The notes under the pieces are model-generated. The model searched no databases and was not told the origin of the DNA. It saw only the letters and a program-made list of their open reading frames with translations. A stretch of DNA of 64,000 nt. Source: Lineus longissimus (lineage: Eukaryota > Nemertea > Pilidiophora > Heteronemertea > Lineidae). Position numbers and translations under genes: made by a program. This document shows, in pieces, positions 22,919 to 32,996 of the stretch. The stretch is from positions 15,805,431 to 15,869,430 of the forward strand of contig NC_088322.1 in NCBI RefSeq assembly GCF_910592395.1, given 5' to 3'. Numbering within the stretch: the first letter of the stretch is position 1; every line of letters starts with the position of its first letter.

Positions 22919-25090
22919 TTAAGAATTCAAAAATGATTTATTTTGTATCCTAGCAACCAATCGACGAGCATAGAAGTCACAATATTCCTCTGGTAGTTCA
23001 TCCAATGTTTTTAAAGCACGATCTAAAATCTGAAATGCTCTGCCCGCTGCTAAAGGGTCCTTGTTTCCGTATGTGTCCTTGTTGTCGTAGCAACTGTTGT
23101 CAAGGTGTTTCCAGAAAACATTGACAGCAACACTAAATTCGAGAGCGATGATGTTATGGAACCACAGAGCTGGTATGAAGAGGACATCCCCTGGTTCAAG
23201 GTAACATTCGTATCGCCTCGCTTTTAGGAAGTCGGGATATTTTGTGAAGTCAGGGTTGTCTATGTCCAGGACTTCAGATTTATCCCCTGAAATCAACATA
23301 GTAAATTTTAACATAAAACTACCAGTATAAGAACATAAAGCTCAGATATGAGAGTTGGAGCTGCTGCCTTCAACAGTGCACTTATCGATTGTATTTTGGC
23401 TACGGTGGCCTCGCCCTTGCTGCAACAGTCAGAGTGTCCCTCACACATCAGGTGGCCTGGCTGTGACTGTTGTGAAATAACTGATTGTGATCATATACCT
23501 TGTTATACAGTCATTCCACCTGGCTTTGAGACTTCCCTCGTTCAAGCCTGGATAGTGCTGCTGGCAATAATACACATCATTTGATGAAATGATTGGCAGT
23601 AAGTTGACTTGAATTCAACATTAAGAAGAGGTGTCTGACAGGGCTACATTCAACTCACCATTCAGATGCATGTAGAGAGCATCACTCGGGGCATAGAGGA
23701 CAGCTCGTTTTCTTCCCTTGACTTGTATAAGGATGTTGTCCATAACCTGCAGAGATACTAGGGCTGTAACTGAACTGCTGACATAAAACAAACTTCAAAT
23801 TTTGACAAAACAACACTCAAAATGAAGCCTAGGTTTCTCAAGCAAAAACAATAGACTCAACTCACATCATAATGAGTCCACAGCTGAACTCCAGCAGATC
23901 CAATCCGGAACACGCTTGAGAAGAACTTTTCCTGGTCAAAGAACTCAGGAATTTTCAAGTCGTCTGCAATCTCTGGAAACTGTTCACGGATGTCTGCCAC
24001 ACTTTTCCTTGGGTCATCTCCCAGTGACCGAAGGTAGTATCTCTCATCCTGAAAAAATGAGACATAGTCTGTGGTCTGAGAAAGGACATTAGGTGCCAGC
24101 AGTTTCAATCAACTGGCCAAGGCATTGAATAAGTTCTTGAGAGTACCAGCCACTGCCCACCCTCCAAGTGTTCAGTCTCTCCAGAACAGATTATTGCCCC
24201 TATAAGTCTGTCTGTCTTCCCGACCTTGACCTCGCTTGATCCCCACATATTTTCTTTAAGGGACGCACATCTTGCCCATATGTCCCGTTGAAGTCAGAGA
24301 GTCTGATTTGAGACGTGATGTGACCATACAATGGAAGGCAAAAGTAAACCAGTTGTTACCTTTTGAAAGAAGTATCCAGCTTTCACATCCTGAGATGCTC
24401 TCTGTATGAACTCATCAAATGGCAGTGACCGATAGGCAAAGTTCTTGTGGATGAAGTCCATTTGAGCACATGGGGCGACATGAAGCTTCACCTCCTTATT
24501 TCCTCCTTTTGAACTGAGATAATCAACAGTCCACTTGTCTTTGCATGGTCCGATGTCCAAGCCTCTCAATATCACAGGTTTGCGCTGGAATTTAAAGGCA
24601 GATATATCTTTGAAAATGTTAAGTAAAATATGCCGCAAAATGGCTGTCAAACAATGCCCTGAAGCCATGTCTGTCGTCTTTGACTGTGAAGATCTATCGC
24701 TCAGAGACTGAGAACCTTTATTTCGAATCATTGCTCTTCTGTGGAAAGGCAAGTTAACAATGAATGACCCATGAATTTGACTAATGAAAAACAAGTGATC
24801 GGCCAGAGCAGTCTAGAATCGATTCAAAGCAGGAAATCAAAAAAAATAAGAAAATGTGCACATTTTTACGGGACACCCTGTCCTGTATACAAGCCTATAT
24901 AACCAACAATTAAAATGGTTTTTGACGATTTAGAGGCAATAAATAGAAGATTAGGTGAAAGTAAACTGAAGATAATGTTGTATTTAAAGAAAAAGCTCTC
25001 TTGATTCCGTACTTTAGGGTATAGATTGGTCAAAAATTCGTCTTTTGTGCAATTTTCGACGATCGAAATTTCACCAATGGGCGCTGACAT
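22919..25090 (-). CDS. TYW5: TYW5, tRNA wybutosine-synthesising protein 5 (JmjC hydroxylase)
   Basis: Exons in transcript order: 25090-25013, 24584-24360, 24048-23866, 23746-23659, 23286-22919, giving 313 residues (human about 315). TYW5 is an Fe(II)/2-oxoglutarate oxygenase that hydroxylates the wybutosine precursor at position 37 of tRNA-Phe. Visible features: [20 protein letters not shown] near the N-terminus; [20 protein letters not shown]; the HxD iron ligands in LWTHYD at the end of exon 3; a 2-oxoglutarate-contacting Lys expected within [10 protein letters not shown]; the distal His ligand in IPALWFHN; and the conserved C-terminal run [20 protein letters not shown]. All catalytic positions expected for the family are present, so it should be active. 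The start is the only ATG before the in-phase first exon and sits about 100 bp from the divergent MAIP1 start. Confidence 0.96.
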
Positions 25091-25190
25091 CTTGGGGACG
25101 GCTGGGGGCGAAAAGTCATGGAGCGAAAGGACTGGCTACCCGTGGATTATTCAGACCTCCTCAACCCCCAGCACGCTAAAGAGCGTCAAA
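25091..25190. promoter_or_regulatory. Bidirectional TYW5/MAIP1 promoter region
   Basis: Only 100 bp separate the TYW5 start codon (minus) from the preferred MAIP1 start codon (plus), so transcription of both must be controlled from this segment and overlapping 5' UTRs. No TATA box is seen. The segment is more GC-rich than its surroundings (for example GGGGACGGCTGGGGGCG at 25093-25109), as is common for housekeeping divergent promoters. Confidence 0.7.
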
Positions 25191-27491
25191 ATGGCTGCGC
25201 CCATTACGCAATTTTCCTCGCAAAATTTGACTAATTTCATTAAAAATATGCATAAATGCCTCTTTGTACAACGCTCAAATTTGATGTATAGAAACATTAG
25301 ATACTTTTCAAAGATTTTATCGGGTTGTCCACACAAAACACGTTCAGAATTTAAGACAAGTCAATATTTGGTCGATCCTTCCTTGAATAATTTCTGTAGT
25401 GAAAATGTACATCAAGTGCGTCCGGTGTGTACACACATAACCTCTGCTGCTGAAAGTGAAACCAGTCAATGCAGTCTGCCTTGCAGTGCCCTAGGAGGAA
25501 ACGTGAACTTTAGGAAACTACTCTACGCTAATTCCTGCAGCAATAATCTGTTTTTGGAATATTCAAGAAAGTTGCAAAGTCAAAACGGGGCTTATAGAGT
25601 TTCTAGAAACTTTCACACAAGTGCTAGATATTTTAGAGACAACAAAACACCCCAGGACCCTGATGATCCTGATTATGAACCTCCATGGAGGGAGAAGCCA
25701 GCCGCTCTTCGACTGTCTGGATGGCCTGTCATAATATGGCCGAGTGTTTTGAAGACCTTAAAGAATTGGTTCCTGACATTTTTAATCAGAGGATACATGG
25801 ATGAGAGTTATTCAACAAAGGGATTTCTTGATGGTGCTGAGCAGGTGGGTATGGAAAACTGATGTCGAACATCCTGAGCAAATCCCTTGTAATTCATTTG
25901 GAAAATGCCACGCCTAGGTTGAAGGGACAACTTTGGTATGGTTTCAGCAGGCCAAGACATATCCAAACTTGACAGTCGAAAGATAATTAAACAACAATAA
26001 ACAATGCTCCAGAACAGGAAATAACCTTAAGACTGAGTGAAAGTCACTAGCCATATCCAAAGCCTTTCAACCTCTTGTTTTTTCAGGCAGTGTTCGTTGT
26101 CTCGGATTTGGTTGCTGGTGGGGATTTCCAAAATCTCCGGGAACTTGATGTGGTTGCTGACGAGGTATGTAATTCTTAATTGTACTGGTAATTGGATGAC
26201 AGAGAAGCCCAGGAGAATATTTACCTGACAATGAAATGTTGTTTCTCATCTTCTTCCAGGCTATAGGTGATGCCCAGGTCCACTATGCTGACCTCAATGT
26301 ATCGCAGAGACAGATTATCAAGGTTGATCCAGAAGACATCTTTTTTCGTTACATTTATGAAATCGGCATGATCTTTGATGATATGACAGGTATGATCCGT
26401 GTTGCGTCAGAGGACAATTGAGTATTACTCGGCATATAATGCTTCTTGACCACAGACACTTGTCGCCATTTTTACTCCTTCTCATCAACTGTTAACTCGC
26501 GTACAACCACTACCTGAACGTCTAAAACGTTTTGGTTGCTGACTCCCAGACCTGTCCATAGAGGTCAAGTCAAGGCATCGCATCCTTTCTGAGGATAAAG
26601 GAAATAATAGGGAGAAGAGCCTGTAAACTGGGGTGGCCATGGTGTACAATACAAGATGTAATCACAAACTATACCTCTGAGCTTGCTCAATTTTTTTTTT
26701 GCAGAAAAACGTTTTGTCGAGATAACGACCGTGTTCCAGGGGTGCGTGGGACTTGCAGAGGTGAGGAAGAGAGATCCTTGGGCGATACAGAAATATGTGG
26801 CAGAGAACGCAGATAAGTTATACATCTGTAACTATAGGTAGGTACATCTCCAATATAGGATGGCAAGAAGTTCAAAACATGTTACGTGGAACGATTCCTC
26901 GGTGAAATTATCAGTTGATTTTGCTCAATTTCACATGTTCTTTGTTTTCTCTTGCAGTCTTAAATATTTAAGTCATGTAATGTAATGTAATGTAAATACC
27001 ATATTTCTATAGCGCCCGTTTCAAGCAAAATGCTTGTTCACGGGCGCTTTACAGATAAAAAGATCACACCTGACTAAACAGCTCTGTCTTCAACAATCCG
27101 CGAAATTCCTTAATCATCTTAGTCATCTCCATGTGTAGCTTTGATGACCTATCTAACTGCTCTGTTGTCATCTCCATTTACATATCATCACAGCTATGGT
27201 TAATATGCATGATGTTGTTCACCTCTGGAATAACTGGATCAAATATTCACTCTGATCTAAATATAGTCCTCGGTAGACTCATCTAATTAGTACATTGTGT
27301 CCGAGTGTCTGGAAGAGACTATTGATGCTCTCCACAGGCATCTTGACCTGTTTACAGGAATAACAGGTTCTTATTCTTTCAGATTCATCCGTGAATTCAC
27401 CAAGGGCGTCGCCGATGATTGGATGGTTAATAAACTCAATCACTTCCTGCCGAAAGAAATTGTGGATGAAACGCCACCATTCAGTCGATGA
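25191..27491 (+). CDS. MAIP1: MAIP1, m-AAA protease-interacting protein 1
   Basis: Exons: 25191-25844, 26087-26164, 26260-26389, 26705-26837, 27383-27491, giving 367 residues. Family knowledge: MAIP1 (C2orf47) is a mitochondrial matrix protein with a Tim44-like fold. It binds the m-AAA protease and protects the calcium-uniporter subunit EMRE during import. The first exon encodes a long basic, Ser/Asn-rich N-terminus compatible with a mitochondrial presequence, then RYFRDNKTPQDPDDPDYEPP and the conserved WPVIIWPSVLKTLKNWFLTF, IRGYMDESYSTKGFLDGAEQ. Later exons give IGDAQVHYADLNVSQRQIIK, DIFFRYIYEIGMIFDDMT, KRFVEITTVFQGC and FIREFTKGVADDW. The chosen ATG has a good context (AAAATGG); an in-frame ATG at 25026 lies beyond the TYW5 start and is less likely. 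The N-terminal part is longer than in human (about 291 residues). Confidence 0.94.
26970..27060 (+). repeat. Interspersed hairpin repeat in a MAIP1 intron
   Basis: TAATG tandem units (about 26970-26995) are followed by AGCGCCCGTTTCAAGC and, inverted, GTTCACGGGCGCT (27012-27052). The GCGCCCGT/ACGGGCGC arms can fold back. Similar 'tatagcgcc...ggcgctttaca' sequences are, as I recall, a common dispersed repeat in marine animal genomes. Confidence 0.6.
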
Positions 27492-27751
27492 AGGAACTAA
27501 CGAAGTCTCAAGAAATAAAAAACTCTAAACGAAGTGGATGAACTTTTGATACTATTGAATTGAACTCTTGTGTATAAACTGTGAAAAAGGGCATGCAGAG
27601 GAACTAATAGATGTTGTGATGATGTTCAAGACACTTCTCTCGTTAAGGGTTTTCTGTGCAGCGTGTCTGGGGCATCCATCCACCAAATAGCCATCTCACT
27701 TGATTGATGTCTCACTAAATACGTTCAAGGTTTTGCTCTTTGAAGGGATGA

Positions 27752-27757
27752 AATAAA
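27752..27757 (+). promoter_or_regulatory. MAIP1 polyadenylation signal
   Basis: AATAAA lies 260 bp after the MAIP1 stop and is followed by a T-rich stretch. It is the first canonical signal after the stop that is not within about 30 bp of it. Confidence 0.65.
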
Positions 27758-28879
27758 ATATTTTACCGGTAGTTGAAATGATGTCTTTTTGTCGCGTCTT
27801 TTCTCCAAATCCAGTCCCTTTAGCCCACATGATCATCGTTGACAGACTTGATGAGAGGGAACAGCTAATACATCATCAACCCACTTGGAAGTTGGGCCTC
27901 AGTTGTGAGGTGAGTTCAGGCAAAGTTGTCAAAACAATGATATTGACATTGAATAGGGGGCTTCAGCAATGAGGATGGGCCGAGGATTGAGATTGAGATT
28001 GAAAAGAGCATTGTCATGATGACTTTGGAGTTCCATCTTGGACGACGACAGTGAGGACAGCTGGCGGTGGGATTAAACTCCCAAATCTTTCAAAATCATA
28101 ATCACACTTCATTGACGTTGATTGAGGATAAACACATGTTTGTCTCCTTACAAGTTTTATTTTGGATAAAAACAGTTGATTTGATAATATTGTGTAGAAA
28201 TACAATGTAATAAGATGGGAATAAACATGGAGGAACATGAGAACAACAGGCTGAAGATACCATAACCTTGATACGAGATGAAGCCTAGATTGTGAACTGT
28301 GACATGTTTGCAACCGGCTAATTTACGATCGGTGACATGATTTAGACTGCACTTGCTGCTTTAGTTTAATGGTTAAACCATTACAGGTGACATTTTTATG
28401 GTTTAAGTCTGCGTTTGACAAGAATTCACAGTTCACACTGAAGACACTGCTGTGTTGGTGCTATAAACCAGGTTGAGGGGGGGGGGCTTGCACAAGGGGC
28501 CTGCACATCGATTAACATGTAATAGGCCTATGTGTAACAGACCCACCACAACAAGCTCAATAGTGTCAACACAGTAACTATTACCCTGAACTTCAAGTAC
28601 TGTAAAATCACCTATTTTAGCTGCAATGTATTCGGCATTTTTGTCATAGTGTGTCTTAACTACAGTCCAAAGTTTAGGCATTGGCATTGAGAAGGTTGGT
28701 TTGTGACAGAATACCATCAAAGAACTTGGTTCTTATTCAAGGGTTTACAAACTTTAGTGATCATAGCAACATCACGAAATGGGTAAAAATATAAACCATG
28801 TCAAATTGAGTGATTTTACAAGTCAACTTGCTCGACATGTATGTAATTCAAATCTTTAAACTGTGGGGGATGAAACACA

Positions 28880-29158
28880 TCAATACCCTGGGTACTCATG
28901 CTGGTTGATTTGTTCTGGAACGTGACCCATGCCATTTTGAACTAAGATATCAAATTGGGTGTATACAACCCGTGGCAAAAACGAGGCTCCCAATACCTCT
29001 GCTGGTATGCTTGGTGTCACAGCCTTCAGCACCCCAATAACCACTTGCAAACCTGGGATTTTCCTAGCATGGGTCTTCAGGGTTGCGAGTGAATCACCCC
29101 ACACAAGCGTGACATTTGGCAATGTGGAAACAGTCTCAAGACACCATACACAACACAT
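28880..29158 (-). pseudogene. Unrecognised coding-like stretch, 92 codons
   Basis: A minus-strand frame with balanced, protein-like composition contains NVTLVWGDSLATLKTHARK, VIGVLKAVTPSIPAEVLGAS and FDILVQNGMGHVPEQINQHE, ending at a stop. A second such stretch at about 28570-28720, with MPKLWTVVKTHYDKNAEY and IGDFTVLEVQG, follows in the same direction. I do not recognise either. They could be pieces of an uncharacterised gene, a transposon-derived fragment, or chance. No clean acceptor or donor pair joins them, and nothing links them to ELK. Confidence 0.3.
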
Positions 29159-30233
29159 GGTTCCTGACCATCAAGCGGAGGAATGGAAAGCTATTAACAA
29201 AGAATCATAAATACATCAAGTTTCTTATAAAGAAATTCGATAAAACAAAGATAAATGCAAAAATAGTGAGCAATGTACGAATATCATATTCCATATCGGA
29301 ACAACCTAACATTCCCCGGGCCTCCCATCAACAGGCACTTCTCTCGACACAATCAACAAGCTGTTTAGCTTTTAACCAACCACAATCCTGTTACTTGCCA
29401 CAGTGGGCTGACCCCATAATAATGTCAGCCATTTTGTTTTCCCACAATCATATGTCACACCACGAAGGGCACTGATCAGATTAGGAAAAGAGACTCAATT
29501 GTGAATGGAGAACAATGGCAGGGTCTAGCTTGCCCCCATGTTGACATTACCTGTCTCAACTCTCCTGGTGCTAGAATACTTTTGCTACTTGTGAATTAAG
29601 CTTTAATCTGAATATTTGCCAGAGACAAATATTTTGAAAACAGAGATATATATTTTTGAGACACCTGAGTTACAATAATCCGTGTAATAATACTGACATG
29701 AATTCACACACCTTACAATAGCAAAAGTATTTTAAACACTGTGACATGTAAAGTGTGGCATCAACCATACAATACCATAGTATTTTCAGCGACCATGACT
29801 TTGCCAGTACTCATTTTGGTCGAGGAGGGGGAGTATAAGACATGTATTGAAAGTTGCATTAATGATAGTTTGACTGAAAGTTCCCAATATCTTGACATGA
29901 AGCTGTTTCTACTGTTTATAGTTATGTGAGCTTGGGCCTTTTTACCTTTCAACAGTTATAGCAAGTAACCACTTTGGTTTTACGGATCATGATTATGAAA
30001 TAGGATGGCCCATAACTCATTTAACAGAGCGCACACTGTATGTTAACATGATTTACATATAAATAATTACAGAATTAACATAAATCATCCGAATTTACAT
30101 ATAAATCACCTGTACAGTTTCCTATCTCATGAATAGTGGTAAAATGACTGAGATATATACACTAAACTAAAATCACAATTCACATTTAGAACCTTGTTTT
30201 TAAACAAAGATTTCCTATTGAGAATTTTAAGAA

Positions 30234-30290
30234 TTATGTCATATGTCATATGTCATATGTCATATGTCATATGTCATATGTCATATGTAT
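30234..30290 (+). repeat. 7-bp microsatellite (ATATGTC)n
   Basis: Six perfect ATATGTC units from 30241, with a degenerate unit before and an AT tail after. ATATGTC includes CATATG across junctions, so each junction is palindromic. Confidence 0.93.
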
Positions 30291-31030
30291 ATATATAGAT
30301 TTGCCAATATATTTAGCTTAGCTCATATGTACAAAATATTGAAAAATAAAAAATCTTCCTTGTATATGTCCAATATATACACAGAGAGAAGCATGGGCTC
30401 TGTACACACTTCATATTATACACAGAATGTACACAGAGAAATGAAACATGTACACCTTTCGCTAAACACAAATATTTATGCATTTTCTTGCCAATATATT
30501 ACATTTTCCATATAAATAGTAAATCAAAAACCAAAATGCCAAGCTTTGATTGTATTTAAAAAGAAGAATGAATGAATACATAGTACCCCTAGTCTGTAAC
30601 ATCTTGACACCTTATAATAGCTTGGACTATAATTGACCCAACACCAGACTCAAGCAAGTCATATACATGTACTTCAGAACTGATTTAATGAGGCGTGTCC
30701 TTAGATAATGCCTGCCCACCACCAGTCTGGTCTGAAGCATTCCTGTACAGAAACTAGGCTTTGGATGCATCAGAAAATGTACATAAACAAGAGACAAGCA
30801 CAGGGTTAGCGGTAGACTTATAGGCGCCCCTTTCAGACCCTCTGCAGAGAGATGCAACTCCCCGTGGATATAATCTTCCTTTAATGACCTATTTGACTAG
30901 AGATTCACTCATATTGCACATGATTCGAGAACTGATTGTAAATCTATGGTATATATGAAGAGATCGAACAAAAAACATGGTAAATGCAATGGGAAGATAT
31001 AAAACTGTACATTAGAGCACACTGCACATT

Positions 31031-31106
31031 GCCCAACTCCCAACACTGAACACTGAGAGCCCAACTCCCAACACTGAACCTAGCCCCACTTCCAACACTG
31101 AACATT
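31031..31106 (+). repeat. Short tandem repeat, three copies
   Basis: GCCCAACTCCCAACACTGAA and variants occur at about 31031, 31059 and 31083 (spacing 28 and 24 bp). Confidence 0.8.
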
Positions 31107-31645
31107 GCCCACATGAAAATAACATTAACTGAGCAGCACAGTGTTACACCATGTCCCTTCCAAGACATTGAGGACCAACCGTCATTTTTACTACCATTGA
31201 GTATTTGCAAATCATCTAAAATTAGCAAACACTTTGGAATTCTAAGCAGATATCACAAAAAAATTCAAAAAATATTGGTACATTTTGACTCCTTAAGTTT
31301 CATGAAAAATCTGAAGGCCGGAATGGGAATTTTGTCATGATTTAAACCTATTTACAAAGTCCAGTACTGATCAGAAGAAATATCCCACTTAAATTTAAAC
31401 AACCGTGTGCAAAGCACATTTCTGATATAGATGCTTGTGAACACTTTCAATACATACCTCCAACCCAATTGAGTGCATTTGTAGATTATTTTGTTATGGG
31501 CAAGCAGGATATTTTTTTGATCAGTACTGTAGTATACTACCATACACACAGAGTGACCATATGTAGCAATTTCACCAATCTGAAACTTGAGTTTCAAGTT
31601 ATGCAATATTATTGGTGGTAACCAGCTCTCCGATGATATAGACAG

Positions 31646-31770
31646 ACCATTGTCCCTTTAAATGATAGATAACGACCGACCATTGTCCCTTTAAATAATA
31701 GATAATGACAGAACATTGTCTCGATCCCTTTACATGATAGATAATGACAGACCATTGTCCCTTTAAATGC
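31646..31770 (+). repeat. 33-bp tandem repeat, four copies, in the ELK 3' UTR
   Basis: CATTGTCCCTTTAAATGATA-type units start at 31648, 31681, 31714 and 31753. On the ELK-sense strand each unit carries TTAAAGGGACAATG. Related CCCTTTAA words recur near 53.15-53.40 kb. The array starts about 60 bp past the ELK stop codon, so it is probably transcribed. Confidence 0.85.
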
Positions 31771-31828
31771 GTTGTTAAAAGAATTGTGCAACTAAAACAC
31801 CTCATTACCATAACATATGAGCAACCAA

Positions 31829-32996
31829 TCACAGCTCAGAAGATTGTAAATTCGCCGGTGCCTCGACGTCCGTACCTTGAGTTGACGTTTGCGAACTCCG
31901 CCGCCGATTGCTAAATCGCCGCGGAAAGAAACTAAACCGGGAATTCCCAGTGTTAGCATTTCCTGATGACGCCGAAGTGGGTGCATCAGGAGACACGATA
32001 CCTGTACTTGTAGAGTTTGTACTCGGTGGAGAAGTCTCAACTTCAAACAGTGACAACGGTGTTGCCAAGGAAGTCGAATCTCCACTCGCACCTCGGCTCA
32101 GAGGAGTGTCCTTAACACTCAAGGGGTTAATCGCTTTGAACAAGGCAGAGTCGGTTGCAGATCGTGGTGCGGTACACTTCTCATGACTCAACAACAAGTC
32201 ATTATGCGGAGGATTTCCACTCATACTTGGCAAGGGGGCGCTGTTCATTTTCTCTAACTTTGTACGAGATTTTCCTGATGCCTGCCGTTGAGGCGATTGT
32301 GCTTTTTTAGTTATCGCGCCGGTGCCACAGCTCACCTCAGCATCCAAACAAGGTCCGAAGAAGAACGATGGTCTCTCACTTCCTGCGTCACTAGGCGGCG
32401 TACTATGCGGAGAACTCTGCGATGTACTCGGTGACTCCAAATGCGGACTATTCCCAGCTAATCCATTTAGTAATTTCAACATCGTTTTAACGTCCGTTGT
32501 CAATGAACCAATATCATTGGTCAAGGTCGCAACTTGGTTGTCAAGGCGACTAATGTTTTCTTTTGTTTGTTCCAGGTCTTGGTGGAGCACAGCAGTAGGA
32601 ATGGATTCACTAGAGGCGGAATGAGCGGGGGATTTACTGCCTGAAAGAATGAAGGGAGACCATGAACTAGAGGCTAGACAGCCTGACACTCAGCTGATAA
32701 TATATGACCCGTGACAGCAAAACAACAAGTTGGATTTTGAGAGTTGCTTAATTTTTTGGGTTTGACTGCAAATTGCCATAAGCACAAAAACATAAAATGC
32801 CAGAGATGAAAATTTCTTGATTACGGTACCTGGAATATTAAGTGACGGAGCAGTATGACAAGGTCGGAGAAAGCCAGTAGGGGGCTCTGCCACACTACTA
32901 AGCGGGGTCCGCCGACACGAGGGGTGGACCCCAGGTTTCTTGGAAAGTTCAAAGCTTCGACGTCGTGTGTATATACCATCGTACGTTTCATGGAAT
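31829..32996 (-). CDS. ELK last two exons: coiled coil and tail
   Basis: Exon 32996-32830 encodes [20 protein letters not shown] and ends at LNIPG. Exon 32640-31829 encodes a predicted coiled coil ([20 protein letters not shown] then DVKTMLKLL), the equivalent of the C-terminal coiled coil of vertebrate ELK, then a Ser/Thr/Pro-rich disordered tail with a basic patch [15 protein letters not shown] before the stop at 31829-31831. Confidence 0.93.

Larger units (their letters stand above)
27800..31828. other. Region between MAIP1 and the ELK stop codon
   Basis: No gene is recognised with confidence. The minus strand may include the ELK 3' UTR: a minus-strand AATAAA (TTTATT on plus) occurs near 28153. 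It also holds two coding-like minus-strand stretches near 28.6 and 29.0 kb and several short tandem repeats, listed separately. The middle (29.5-30.6 kb) is strongly AT-rich. Confidence 0.6.

Noticed and set aside
28430-28430. Joining the 28.6 and 29.0 kb protein-like stretches to ELK as extra C-terminal exons
   Set aside because: ELK already has an in-frame stop at 31829-31831 after its coiled coil and tail, and these stretches lie beyond it.
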